From Streptomyces erythrochromogenes (lineage in GTDB: Bacteria > Actinomycetota > Actinomycetes > Streptomycetales > Streptomycetaceae): a DNA stretch of 64,000 nt. The notes under the pieces were generated by a model. That model made no database searches. It saw only the letters and a program-made list of their open reading frames with translations, and had not been told where the DNA came from. A program made the position numbers and the translations under genes. This document shows positions 51,419-59,087 of this stretch, in pieces. The DNA lies in contig NZ_CP108036.1 of NCBI RefSeq assembly GCF_036170895.1, positions 4,529,501-4,593,500 on the forward strand. Reading direction: 5' to 3'. Position 1 is the first letter of the stretch; every line of letters starts with the position of its first letter.

Positions 51419-52717
51419 GTGAAGGGCCGTTACCAGAGCCTGGCCGCGTCCGGCGCCGCGCTGTGCCTGACCGCCGTGACGCTGACGGGCTGCGGAGCCA
51501 TCGGCGGACTCACCGGAGACAACGAGGTGACCCTGCGGGTCGTGGCGGCCGACTACGGGGACAATCCGCAGAACTCCTCGGCGGCCTACTGGAAGGGCCT
51601 CGCCGAGGGCTTCCAGAAGGACCACCCCGACGTCAAGGTCGAGGTCAGCGTCTACTCGTGGTCCGAGGTCGACGCCAAGGTCGCCGAGATGGTCAAGGCC
51701 GGCAAGGCCCCCGACATCGCGCAGATCGGCGCCTACGCCGACTACGCCGCCGCCGGCAAGCTGTACTCCACGGCCGAGCTGCTCTCGGTGAAGACCGAGG
51801 CCGACTTCCTCGCCCCGCTCGCGGACGCCGGGAAGGTCAAGCAGACCCAGTACGGCATGCCCTTCGTCTCCAGCACCCGGCTGCTCTTCTACAACGAGAA
51901 GCTGCTGGCCGACGCGGGCGTGACCGGCAAGGACGGCAAGGGCTGGCAGCCGAAGAGCTGGGCCGACCTGGAGGCCGCGGCGAAGAAGCTCAAGGGCGCG
52001 GGCGTGCCCGTCCCCTTCGCGCTGCCGCTGGGCCGCGAGGAGGCGCAGGCCGAGACGATGATGTGGATGCTCGCGGGCGGTGGCGGCTACACCGACAACG
52101 AAGAGGGCTACTCCATCGACTCCGCCGACAACATCAAGTCGCTGGAGTTCCTGCGGGACAAGATGGTCGGGCAGCAGCTCGTCGGGCCCGTCGAGCCCGG
52201 CAAGCTGGACCGCCAGGCCGCCTTCGAGGCCTTCGCCAAGGGCGAGGTCGGCATGCTCAACGGCCACCCGACGCTGATGAAGCAGGCCGAGGCCAAGGGC
52301 GTGAAGTACGGCATGGTGCCGCTGCCGACGTCCGACGGCTCCCCGCAGCCGGCGATGGGCGTCGCGGACTGGGTGATGGCCTTCAAGAACGGCCACCGCG
52401 AGCAGTCCGGCAAGTTCCTGGACTACCTGTACCAGCCCAAGAACGTGACGGCCTTCACCGAGAAGTACGACCTGCTGCCCGCCACCACCAGCGGCTACCA
52501 GGCCAAGCAGGCCGCCACGAACGGTTCGGCGGCCCAGCTGAAGCCCTTCCTGGCGGCGCTGCCCAGCTCGCGGCTCTACCCGGTCGGCAAGAAGTCCTGG
52601 GCGGGCGTCAGCGAGGACATCAAGCAGAAGATCGGCACGGCCGTCCAGCCCGGCGGACAGCCCGCCAAGCTGCTGGAGGAGATCGCCACCTCGGCGCGCG
52701 CGGCGGACAAGGGCTGA
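51419..52717 (+). CDS. sugar ABC transporter substrate-binding lipoprotein (orphan)
   Basis: A 432-residue family 1 extracellular solute-binding protein. The signal peptide ends in lipobox LTGC (Cys about residue 23). Typical segments are FQKDHPDVKVEVSVYSWSEV, GKAPDIAQIGAYADYA and GMPFVSSTRLLFYNEKLL. It binds an oligosaccharide outside the membrane. No permease genes follow, so it must use permeases elsewhere, with MsiK as probable ATPase. The GTG start follows GGGGTGG. It is divergent from nagK with shared DasR-like sites, suggesting a chitin or amino-sugar ligand. Confidence 0.9.
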   Translation: MKGRYQSLAASGAALCLTAVTLTGCGAIGGLTGDNEVTLRVVAADYGDNPQNSSAAYWKGLAEGFQKDHPDVKVEVSVYSWSEVDAKVAEMVKAGKAPDIAQIGAYADYAAAGKLYSTAELLSVKTEADFLAPLADAGKVKQTQYGMPFVSSTRLLFYNEKLLADAGVTGKDGKGWQPKSWADLEAAAKKLKGAGVPVPFALPLGREEAQAETMMWMLAGGGGYTDNEEGYSIDSADNIKSLEFLRDKMVGQQLVGPVEPGKLDRQAAFEAFAKGEVGMLNGHPTLMKQAEAKGVKYGMVPLPTSDGSPQPAMGVADWVMAFKNGHREQSGKFLDYLYQPKNVTAFTEKYDLLPATTSGYQAKQAATNGSAAQLKPFLAALPSSRLYPVGKKSWAGVSEDIKQKIGTAVQPGGQPAKLLEEIATSARAADKG

Positions 52718-52723
52718 CCACGC

Positions 52724-52745
52724 CGCCGCCTGTCAGACGGCGGCG
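52724..52745 (+). terminator. hairpin terminator
   Basis: CGCCGCC - 8 nt - GGCGGCG after the sugar-binding lipoprotein gene. It immediately precedes the -10-like element of the next gene. Confidence 0.6.
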
Positions 52746-52746
52746 T

Positions 52747-52752
52747 TAATCT
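52747..52752 (+). promoter_or_regulatory. leaderless-type -10 element of the DUF3263 gene
   Basis: TAATCT, 6 nt before ATG 52759. Confidence 0.6.
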
Positions 52753-52758
52753 GGCGGT

Positions 52759-52995
52759 ATGACGGACGAGGGGCAGCTGACGGCCACGGAGGCCGCGGTG
52801 CTCGCGTACGAGGGACGCACCTGGCCGGGGCCCGGAGCCAAGGAACGGGCCATACGGGAAGGACTGGGGATGACCCCCGTCCGCTACTACCAGCTGCTCA
52901 ACGCCCTCATGGACGACCCGCGTGCCCTGGCCCACGCCCCGGGCACCGTCAACCGCCTGCGGAGGATCCGCGAGGCCCAGCGAGCCCGGCGATAG
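52759..52995 (+). CDS. DUF3263 protein
   Basis: A 78-residue protein with the DUF3263 pattern: an N-terminal helix (TATEAAVLAYEGRTWPGPG), then AIREGLGMTPVRYYQLLNAL, which resembles a helix-turn-helix recognition unit, and a basic C-terminus (RLRRIREAQRARR). It is conserved in actinobacteria and probably binds DNA, but no function is known to me. It is followed by otsB 39 nt later, which has its own -10-like element. Confidence 0.85.
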   Translation: MTDEGQLTATEAAVLAYEGRTWPGPGAKERAIREGLGMTPVRYYQLLNALMDDPRALAHAPGTVNRLRRIREAQRARR

Positions 52996-53021
52996 CCGTA
53001 GCCGTCGACCCGCCGGGCCGT

Positions 53022-53027
53022 TAGGGT
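53022..53027 (+). promoter_or_regulatory. leaderless-type -10 element of otsB
   Basis: TAGGGT, 7 nt before ATG 53035. It favours that ATG over GTG 53029. Confidence 0.6.
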
Positions 53028-53034
53028 CGTGCGT

Positions 53035-53883
53035 ATGGGGAGCCATCCGCACGATCTGCCGATGCCCGTCACCGCAGCCGGACGCGAGGGACTCGAAGCC
53101 CTGCTCCGCGCACCCCGCCGGTCCGTGGTCGCCCTGGACTTCGACGGCACACTCGCCGACATCGTCCCGGACCCGGACCAGGCCCGGGCACATCCCGAAG
53201 CCGTTCCCGCGCTCTCGGCGCTCGCCCCCGAGGTGGACTCGGTGGCCGTGGTCACCGGGCGGCCCGCGGGCGTCGCCGTCCGCTACGGCGGCTTCGCCGG
53301 GGTGCCCGGACTGGAACACCTCGTCGTCCTCGGCCACTACGGCGCCGAACGCTGGGACGCCGTGTCCGGCATAGTCCACGCCCCCGCCGAGCACCCCGGG
53401 GTGGCGGCCGTACGGGCCGAGCTGCCCGGGTTCCTGGACTCCATCGGGGCCTGGCGCGGCACCTGGATAGAGGAGAAGGGCCGGGCGCTGGCCGTCCACA
53501 CCCGGCGGGCGCAGGACCCGGCGGCGGCCTTCGCGGCGCTGCGCGAGCCCCTCACGGAGCTGGCCGCCCGGCACGGGCTGATGGTCGAGCCGGGGCGGGC
53601 CGTGCTGGAGCTGCGTCCCCCGGGCATGGACAAGGGCGTGGCCCTGACGGAGTTCCTGGCGGAGCGGGACGCGGAGACGGTGCTGTACGCCGGGGACGAC
53701 CTGGGCGACCTCGCCGCGTACTCGGCCGTCGAGAAGCGCAGGGCCGACGGCCTGCCGGGGCTGCTGGTGTGCAGCGGCTCGGCCGAAGTCCCCGAACTCG
53801 CCGCCCGCGCCGACCTGGTCCTCCCCGGACCGGGCTCCGTGGCCTCCTTCCTCGCCGCGCTGGCCGTGGCCCTGCGGGGCTGA
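53035..53883 (+). CDS. otsB: trehalose-6-phosphate phosphatase OtsB
   Basis: A 282-residue HAD-superfamily phosphatase. Motif I is VALDFDGTLADIV (nucleophile Asp), motif II lies in VAVVTGRPAG, and the C-terminal motif is LYAGDDLGDLAAY. The cap contains LELRPPGMDKGVAL, typical of OtsB. It hydrolyses trehalose-6-phosphate to trehalose. It is convergent with otsA, the preceding step, so the pair is head-to-tail across a hairpin-containing gap. Confidence 0.95.
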   Translation: MGSHPHDLPMPVTAAGREGLEALLRAPRRSVVALDFDGTLADIVPDPDQARAHPEAVPALSALAPEVDSVAVVTGRPAGVAVRYGGFAGVPGLEHLVVLGHYGAERWDAVSGIVHAPAEHPGVAAVRAELPGFLDSIGAWRGTWIEEKGRALAVHTRRAQDPAAAFAALREPLTELAARHGLMVEPGRAVLELRPPGMDKGVALTEFLAERDAETVLYAGDDLGDLAAYSAVEKRRADGLPGLLVCSGSAEVPELAARADLVLPGPGSVASFLAALAVALRG

Positions 53884-53950
53884 CCGTCCGCTGCCGGGCG
53901 CGACGCCGCCCCCGGGCGACGCTGACACCCGGGCGCTGCCCGGACCCGGT

Positions 53951-53998
53951 CCTCAGACGCCGGACGGCTGGAAAATCCAGCCCCGCCGGCGATTGAGG
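53951..53998. repeat. dispersed Streptomyces palindromic element (full copy)
   Basis: A long imperfect palindrome. The left arm starts CCTCAGACGCCGG, the centre is CTGGAAAATCCAG, and the right arm is CCGGCGATTGAGG. It lies between convergent otsB and otsA and recurs in part at 33271-33297 and near 40190-40231. Confidence 0.8.
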
Positions 53999-54006
53999 CG
54001 CGGGGT

Positions 54007-54023
54007 CCGGGGCGGAGCCCCGG
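54007..54023. terminator. hairpin between otsB and otsA
   Basis: CCGGGGC - GGA - GCCCCGG just before the otsA stop. Together with the preceding palindrome it probably ends transcription from both sides. Confidence 0.65.
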
Positions 54024-54030
54024 CAGTGGG

Positions 54031-55389
54031 TCAGGCCAAGGCGGCGAGCTGGGCCGTGAACCAGGCCGACGGGGGGAGGGCCGTCGCGGCCGCCGCCAGG
54101 CGCTTGGTGCGCTCCGCACGCTCCTCATCCGGCATGGACAGCGCCGCGTGCAGCGCCTCCGCCGTCTGCGACACGTCGAACGGGTTCACCGTCAGCGCGT
54201 CCTCGCGGAGCTCCTCGTACGCCCCCGCCCCCGTGGACAGCACCACCGCGCACCCCGCCTCCGACACCACCGGGATCTCCTTGGCCACCAGGTTCATCCC
54301 GTCCCGCACCGGGTTCACCAGCGCCACGTCCGCCATCCGGTAGACCGCCAGCGACCGCGCGAAGTCGTCCTTCACCGACACCAGCACCGGCTGCCAGTCC
54401 TCCGTGCCGAACTCCGCGTTGATCTCCGCGGCCAGCTCCGAGACGGCCTCCGTGTAGTCCCGGTAGACCTTCAGGTCCTGCCGCGACGGGTACGCCGAGG
54501 CCAGGTGCACCACCCGGCCCCGCCACTCGGGGTGGACCTCCAGCAGCTCCCGGTAGGCCAGCAGGCCCCGCAGGATGTTCTTCGACAGCTCGGTCCGGTC
54601 CACCCGGGCGATCGTCCTGCGGCCCGCGACCTCCGCCCGCAGCTGCGCCAGCTTCTCGTCCACCTCGGGCCGGTGCGCGAGCGCCCGCAGCTCGTCGGCG
54701 TCCACGCCCAGCGGGAACACGGCCACGCGCCGCGCGTCGTCCGGCTGCGCGGCGCCCGCGAAGGCGTCGGCCCAGGCCCGGGTGTGGAAGCCCACCACGT
54801 CGGCGCCGAGCATGCCCCACAGCAGCTCGCCGCGGATGTCCTGCGGGAGCATGTCCAGGAACTCCCGCGAGGCCCACGGCGTGTGCGTGAAGTGCGCGAT
54901 CCGCAGGTCCGGCCGCAGCTCCCGCAACTGCCCCGGGACCAGTGCCAGGTGGTAGTCCTGCACCAGCACGCGGGCCCCCTGCGCCGCCTCCTCGGCGAGG
55001 GCGCGCGTGAAGGCCTCGTTGTACGCGACGTACGAGGCCCAGCGGCGCCGGAACGCCGCGTCGAAGACCGGTTCGCGCGGCACGTCGTAGAGGTGGTGGT
55101 GGGTGAACCACAGCACCGAGTTCGCGATGCCGTTGTACGCGTCGTCGTACATCGTGGGATCGATGTCCAGCATCCGGACGCCCGGCTCGGAGACGTCCTG
55201 CCGGACCGCCTCCCGGTCCGCGTCCGACAGCGCCGCGCAGATCCACAGTGCCCCCGGCTGCTCCGCGAGGGCCGCCGAGAGTCCGGAGACGAGACCGCCC
55301 CCGCCGCGCCGGGCACTGAGCGTGCCGTCGTCGGAGAGGGCGTAGGAGAGCGGGCCGCGGTTCGCCGCGACGAGTACCTGAGAAGCCAT
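54031..55389 (-). CDS. otsA: alpha,alpha-trehalose-phosphate synthase OtsA
   Basis: A 452-residue GT20 glycosyltransferase joining a nucleotide-activated glucose to glucose-6-phosphate. Recognisable are the N-terminal VLVAANRGPLSYAL with GGGGLVSGLSA, the acceptor region VQDYHLALVPGQLRE, the basic RVDRTELSKNILRGL donor-phosphate site and NPVRDGMNLVAKEI. Whether it prefers UDP- or GDP-glucose is not readable. ATG 55389 is 6 nt after TAGGTT. gpgS lies upstream in the same direction but has its own start region. Confidence 0.95.
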   Translation of the reverse strand: MASQVLVAANRGPLSYALSDDGTLSARRGGGGLVSGLSAALAEQPGALWICAALSDADREAVRQDVSEPGVRMLDIDPTMYDDAYNGIANSVLWFTHHHLYDVPREPVFDAAFRRRWASYVAYNEAFTRALAEEAAQGARVLVQDYHLALVPGQLRELRPDLRIAHFTHTPWASREFLDMLPQDIRGELLWGMLGADVVGFHTRAWADAFAGAAQPDDARRVAVFPLGVDADELRALAHRPEVDEKLAQLRAEVAGRRTIARVDRTELSKNILRGLLAYRELLEVHPEWRGRVVHLASAYPSRQDLKVYRDYTEAVSELAAEINAEFGTEDWQPVLVSVKDDFARSLAVYRMADVALVNPVRDGMNLVAKEIPVVSEAGCAVVLSTGAGAYEELREDALTVNPFDVSQTAEALHAALSMPDEERAERTKRLAAAATALPPSAWFTAQLAALA

Positions 55390-55395
55390 GCGCCG

Positions 55396-55401
55396 AACCT
55401 A
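55396..55401 (-). promoter_or_regulatory. leaderless-type -10 element of otsA
   Basis: TAGGTT on the minus strand, 6 nt before ATG 55389. Confidence 0.6.
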
Positions 55402-55436
55402 GCCCGGCCCGCGCTCGCTCAAACGTATGGACACGG

Positions 55437-56435
55437 TCATGCCACGTGGCGCCGGCCGTACTCCTTCACGCCTAGCATCGGCGGCCGCTCCTCGGTGTCC
55501 ACGGCGTACGTGCGCGGCACGAAGCCCTCCGGGCCCCGCTCGAACTGCGTCAGCTCCGGCCGTACGAGGTGCCCGCGCGAGAGCCGTACCTGGGCCGTGC
55601 GGTAGATCGCCGCGGCCATCCGGCCCAGCGCCTGACCGTCCTGATGGCGGTGGAGGCGTACGCCCACGTCCACCTGGGCGAGCGCGTCCAGGCCGACCGT
55701 GTGCAGTGCGTCGACCAGCAGGCCCAGCTCGACGCCGTAGCCGACGGGGAACGGCAGCCGCTCCAGCAGGGAGCGCCGTACGGCGTACTCGCCGCCCAGC
55801 GGCTGGACGAAGCCGGCCAGCTGCGGCCAGTGGAGGTTCAGCAGCGGGCGGGCGACCAGCTCGGTGACCCGTCCGCCCTGGCCGGGGGCGTCTCCCAGCG
55901 GCCGGTCGTACATGGCCTTGACGAACTGCACGCCGGGGTCGGTCAGCAGCGGGCCCACGATCCCGGAGACGAAGGAGGCCGAGAAGTCCCGCAGGTCGGC
56001 GTCGACGAAGCAGACGATGTCGCCGGTGGTGGCCAGCAGCGAGCGCCACAGCACCTCGCCCTTGCCGGGCAGCGCCGGGACCCTCGGCAGGATCTCGTCG
56101 CGGTGCACCACGCGGGCGCCGGCCTTCGCCGCCACCTCGGCGGTCCGGTCGGCCGAACCCGAGTCGATCACGACCAGCTCGTCCACGAGCGGGACCGGCA
56201 GTCCCTCGATCAGCTCACGCCGGACGACCTCGACGATCGCGCCGACCGTCGCCTCCTCGTCCAGCGCGGGCAGCACCACGCTGACCGTGGTCCCGGCCGC
56301 CCGTTTGAGGTCGAGCAGCTGGTCGAGCGGTCGGTCGGCGGCGGACCAGGAGCGGTCGGCCAGCCATCGCTCCACCTCTTCCAGCACCCTCAGCACTCCC
56401 TGCTCGTCGGCGTTATCGGCCGTTATGTGATCCAT
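55437..56435 (-). CDS. gpgS: glucosyl-3-phosphoglycerate synthase GpgS
   Basis: A 332-residue GT81 retaining glycosyltransferase transferring glucose from an NDP-glucose to 3-phosphoglycerate. Signatures are VSVVLPALDEEATVGAIV, the LVVIDSGSADRT sugar-nucleotide loop, VCFVDADLRDF (metal DAD) and the acceptor region PLGGEYAVRRSLLERLPFP. The C-terminal His in VRLHRHQDGQALGRM is the usual metal ligand. The product glucosylglycerate is a compatible solute or polysaccharide primer, matching the neighbouring trehalose genes. Confidence 0.93.
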   Translation of the reverse strand: MDHITADNADEQGVLRVLEEVERWLADRSWSAADRPLDQLLDLKRAAGTTVSVVLPALDEEATVGAIVEVVRRELIEGLPVPLVDELVVIDSGSADRTAEVAAKAGARVVHRDEILPRVPALPGKGEVLWRSLLATTGDIVCFVDADLRDFSASFVSGIVGPLLTDPGVQFVKAMYDRPLGDAPGQGGRVTELVARPLLNLHWPQLAGFVQPLGGEYAVRRSLLERLPFPVGYGVELGLLVDALHTVGLDALAQVDVGVRLHRHQDGQALGRMAAAIYRTAQVRLSRGHLVRPELTQFERGPEGFVPRTYAVDTEERPPMLGVKEYGRRHVA

Positions 56436-56574
56436 CTCGCGGTTCGGACGGCTGTCTCAACCGCCCGCCCCTTCGGTTACAGTCTTGAACAACGCGAAGG
56501 ACCACCGCATGCCGGGGTCCCCCGCGTACAAACGCACCGGCGCGCCACAGAGCGCGTGTGCCGGTGCCATACCG

Positions 56575-56728
56575 CTCATCCAGAGGGGCAGAGGGACACG
56601 GCCCGTTGAAGCCCCGGCAACCCTCCAGTCGGTTCTCGCGATCGCGCAGCAGCGCTCGTCAGCGAGGTCCCCGGCTAGGGAAGGTGCCAATTCCGTCTCA
56701 TGGCGAAATGCGCCATGGGGAAGATGAG
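56575..56728 (+). ncRNA. SAM-I (S-box) riboswitch
   Basis: The conserved core is present: AGAGGGGCAGAGGGACACGG followed by CCCGTTGAAGCCCCGGCAAC, then AAGGTGCCAATTCC, and a P4 hairpin (CATGGCG ... CGCCATG at about 56699-56716). P1 pairs CTCATC (56575-56580) with GATGAG (56723-56728). The 3' strand of P1 runs into GAGGAG, the ribosome-binding sequence of the next gene, so ligand binding should hide it and block translation. There is no terminator between aptamer and gene. Confidence 0.95.
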
Positions 56729-56747
56729 GAGAAAGGGCCTCGCCATC

Positions 56748-58022
56748 ATGGCTGCACAGACTGTCGCCACCTCTGTCGATCTCGGACCTGCCACGGGCCT
56801 TTCCTGTCGCGAGTGCGGTACCCGCTTCGAACTCGGTCCCATCTTCGCGTGCGCCGAGTGCTTCGGACCCCTGGAAGTCGCCTACGAGCTCCCCACCGGT
56901 GACCCCGAGGCCCTGCGCGCCGCGATCGAGGCCGGCCCGAACAACATCTGGCGTTACGCGCCGCTGCTGCCCGTCCCCGCGGACGTGGCCTCCAAGCCGA
57001 GCCTGAACCCCGGCTTCACCAAGCTCGTCGACGCGGCCAACCTGGCCAAGGAGCTGGGCGTCACCGGCAAGCTGTACGTCAAGGACGACTCCGGCAACCC
57101 GACGCACTCCTTCAAGGACCGCGTCGTGGCCATCGCCGTCGAGGCCGCCCGCGCCTTCGGCTTCACCACCCTGTCCTGCTCCTCCACCGGCAACCTGGCC
57201 GGCGCCGTCGGCGCCGCGGCCGCCCGGGCCGGCTTCCGCTCCTGCGTGTTCATCCCGCACGACCTGGAGCAGGGCAAGGTCGTCATGGCCGGTGTGTACG
57301 GCGGCGAGCTGGTCGGCATCGAGGGCAACTACGACGACGTCAACCGCTTCTGCTCCGAGCTCATCGGCGACCCGCTGGGCGAGGGCTGGGGCTTCGTCAA
57401 CGTCAACCTCCGCCCGTACTACGGCGAGGGCTCCAAGACCCTGGCGTACGAGATCTGCGAGCAGCTCGGCTGGCAGCTGCCCGACCAGATCGTCATCCCG
57501 ATCGCGTCCGGCTCGCAGCTGACGAAGATCGACAAGGGTCTGCAGGAGCTCATCAAGCTCGGCCTCGTCGAGGACAAGCCGTACAAGATCTTCGGCGCCC
57601 AGGCCGAGGGCTGCTCCCCGGTGTCGACCGCCTTCAAGGCCGGTCACGACGTGGTCCGTCCGCAGAAGCCGAACACCATCGCCAAGTCCCTCGCGATCGG
57701 CAACCCGGCGGACGGCCCGTACGTCCTGGACATCGCGCGCCGCACCGGCGGCTTCGTCGAGGACGTGACCGACGAGCAGGTCGTCGAGGCCATCAAGATC
57801 CTCGCGCAGACCGAGGGCATCTTCGCCGAGACCGCGGGCGGCGTGACCGTCGGCGTGACGAAGAAGCTCATCGAGAACGGGCAGCTCGACCCGGCGCTGA
57901 CCACCGTCGTCCTCAACACCGGTGACGGCCTCAAGACCCTGGAGGCGGTGGCCGCGGACAGCGGGCAGACCGCCACCATCCGCCCCAGCCTGGACGCGTT
58001 CCGCGCCGCCGGCCTGGCCTGA
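56748..58022 (+). CDS. thrC: threonine-synthase-family PLP enzyme (candidate O-phosphohomoserine-dependent homocysteine synthase)
   Basis: A 424-residue fold-type II PLP enzyme. An N-terminal zinc-ribbon (LSCRECGTRF ... CAECFGPLEV) is followed by the catalytic domain with the PLP Lys in NPTHSFKDRVVA, the SSTGNLAGAVGAAAARAG phosphate/substrate loop, and a C-terminal GVTKKLIENG region. By family it acts on O-phosphohomoserine. Its control by a SAM-I riboswitch and co-transcription with a sulfur carrier do not suit plain threonine synthesis; S. coelicolor has another thrC in its hom-thrC-thrB operon. The start ATG 56748 aligns with the family; the in-frame ATG at 56700 lies inside the aptamer and is rejected. 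Confidence 0.9.
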   Translation: MAAQTVATSVDLGPATGLSCRECGTRFELGPIFACAECFGPLEVAYELPTGDPEALRAAIEAGPNNIWRYAPLLPVPADVASKPSLNPGFTKLVDAANLAKELGVTGKLYVKDDSGNPTHSFKDRVVAIAVEAARAFGFTTLSCSSTGNLAGAVGAAAARAGFRSCVFIPHDLEQGKVVMAGVYGGELVGIEGNYDDVNRFCSELIGDPLGEGWGFVNVNLRPYYGEGSKTLAYEICEQLGWQLPDQIVIPIASGSQLTKIDKGLQELIKLGLVEDKPYKIFGAQAEGCSPVSTAFKAGHDVVRPQKPNTIAKSLAIGNPADGPYVLDIARRTGGFVEDVTDEQVVEAIKILAQTEGIFAETAGGVTVGVTKKLIENGQLDPALTTVVLNTGDGLKTLEAVAADSGQTATIRPSLDAFRAAGLA

Positions 58023-58057
58023 CCACATCTCCTCACTCCCGGAAAGGCAGTAGCGCC

Positions 58058-58336
58058 ATGAGCGTCAACGTCCGCATCCCCACCATCCTGCGCACCTACA
58101 CCGGCGGTCAGGCCGAAGTCCCGGCCGAGGGCGCGACCCTCGCCGAGGTCATCGAGTCCCTGGAGAAGAACCACCCGGGCATCGCCGCGCGCGTCCTGGA
58201 CGACCAGGGCAAGCTCCGCCGGTTCGTGAACGTCTACGTCAACGACGACGACGTGCGCTTCGAGGGCGGGCTGGCGGCGGTGACGCCGGACGGCGCCGGC
58301 GTCTCGATCATCCCGGCCGTCGCGGGCGGCTGCTGA
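58058..58336 (+). CDS. ThiS/MoaD/CysO-like ubiquitin-fold sulfur carrier with Gly-Gly-Cys end
   Basis: A 92-residue beta-grasp protein: VNVRIPTILRTYTGGQAEV start, ATLAEVIESLEKNHPGIAARV, RFVNVYVNDDDVRF and VSIIPAVAGG at the end, as in CysO/MoaD. The last residue after the Gly-Gly pair is Cys, so a peptidase must remove it before adenylation and thiocarboxylate formation, as for QbsE- or HcyS-like pro-carriers. It starts 36 nt after the ThrC-like gene and shares its riboswitch. It would deliver sulfide as a protein thiocarboxylate to that enzyme or to others. The activating E1-like protein and peptidase are not in this window. Confidence 0.9.
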   Translation: MSVNVRIPTILRTYTGGQAEVPAEGATLAEVIESLEKNHPGIAARVLDDQGKLRRFVNVYVNDDDVRFEGGLAAVTPDGAGVSIIPAVAGGC

Positions 58337-58353
58337 CCCTCCCGGTAAACCGA

Positions 58354-58388
58354 AATTACCCCCTCCGCTAAAAGCGGAGGGGGTAATT
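58354..58388 (+). terminator. strong terminator closing the riboswitch operon
   Basis: A perfect 16-bp stem starting AATTACCCCCTCCGCT with a 3-nt loop, followed by CTGCTT. Confidence 0.92.
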
Positions 58389-58721
58389 CTGCTTGATTGG
58401 GCACGGTAGAGTTGGGGAAGTCCCCTCCGCTGGACTTGCCCGCTGCATATGAACGGGTCGCGTGAGGGTCGACATCGGGTCAATGTGCAGGTGCGGTATG
58501 GGGCTTTGGCGAAATTTGCCAGGCCCGAGTTGCCCTGGAATATGCCAAATTTTCACTCTATTTCAATGTTTCTCGGTGTCCAGAATTCTCGTCGGATTGA
58601 CCTGTTGCAGACAGCACTCGCGCAGATACATTCAGCCTCGGTCGACGCGTTCCGACGCAAGTTCTGACCCGGGAACGCGAAGTGCGTTCCCGCGCAAGGG
58701 CCAGTAATAGGGGAGTTAGGC
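58389..58721 (+). other. long A/T-rich leader region of the cold-shock gene
   Basis: About 330 bases precede the csp ATG. Their middle part (58500-58640) is clearly less G/C-rich than anything else in the window. A 72-codon frame (58449-58667) lacks third-position G/C bias and is probably not translated. A hairpin, GGGAACGC - GAAGT - GCGTTCCC, lies at 58671-58691, just before the ribosome site GGGGAG. The layout suits a structured cold-shock 5' leader or a small RNA. Confidence 0.5.
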
Positions 58722-58928
58722 ATGGCTCAGGGCACCGTCAAGTGGTTCAACGCGGAGAAGGGCTACGGCTTCATCGCGGTCGACGGTGGTGCGGATGTGT
58801 TCGTCCACTACAGCGCCATCCAGATGGACGGGTACCGCACCCTTGAAGAGGGTCAGCGGGTCGAGTTCGAGATCTCGCAGGGCCAGAAGGGTCCGCAGGC
58901 GGACATGGTCAAGCTCGCGCTCGGCTAG
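58722..58928 (+). CDS. cold-shock domain protein (CspA family)
   Basis: A 68-residue single cold-shock domain with RNP1 (KGYGFIAV) and RNP2 (VFVHYSAI), starting [17 protein letters not shown]. It binds single-stranded RNA/DNA and acts as RNA chaperone. Streptomyces has several paralogues (scoF type). GGGGAG precedes the ATG; a perfect 18-bp hairpin ends the gene. The long upstream region may give post-transcriptional control. Confidence 0.95.
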   Translation: MAQGTVKWFNAEKGYGFIAVDGGADVFVHYSAIQMDGYRTLEEGQRVEFEISQGQKGPQADMVKLALG

Positions 58929-58983
58929 TCCTGGAGCATCGACCACAGACGCTCGGTCTTCCGTCGAAGACCCGGAAGACCTA

Positions 58984-59023
58984 CGAGGGGCCCACATCCC
59001 GGACACGGGATGTGGGCCCCTCG
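58984..59023 (+). terminator. strong terminator after csp
   Basis: A perfect 18-bp stem starting CGAGGGGCCCACATCCCG with a 4-nt loop. Confidence 0.92.
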
Positions 59024-59051
59024 CGTGTCACCTGGGCCTTCGTCGAAGCCG

Positions 59052-59078
59052 CTTGCACTCCAGGGGGTCGAGTGCTAA
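59052..59078. promoter_or_regulatory. CIRCE element, first (degenerate left arm)
   Basis: CTTGCACTC - N9 - GAGTGCTAA. The right arm is perfect; the left arm has two mismatches to the TTAGCACTC consensus. Confidence 0.8.
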
Positions 59079-59087
59079 TCATTGGCG

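Noticed and set aside
58449..58667. 72-codon plus-strand frame before csp.
   Set aside because: No ribosome site, little third-position G/C bias and A/T-rich composition; it fits untranslated leader better.
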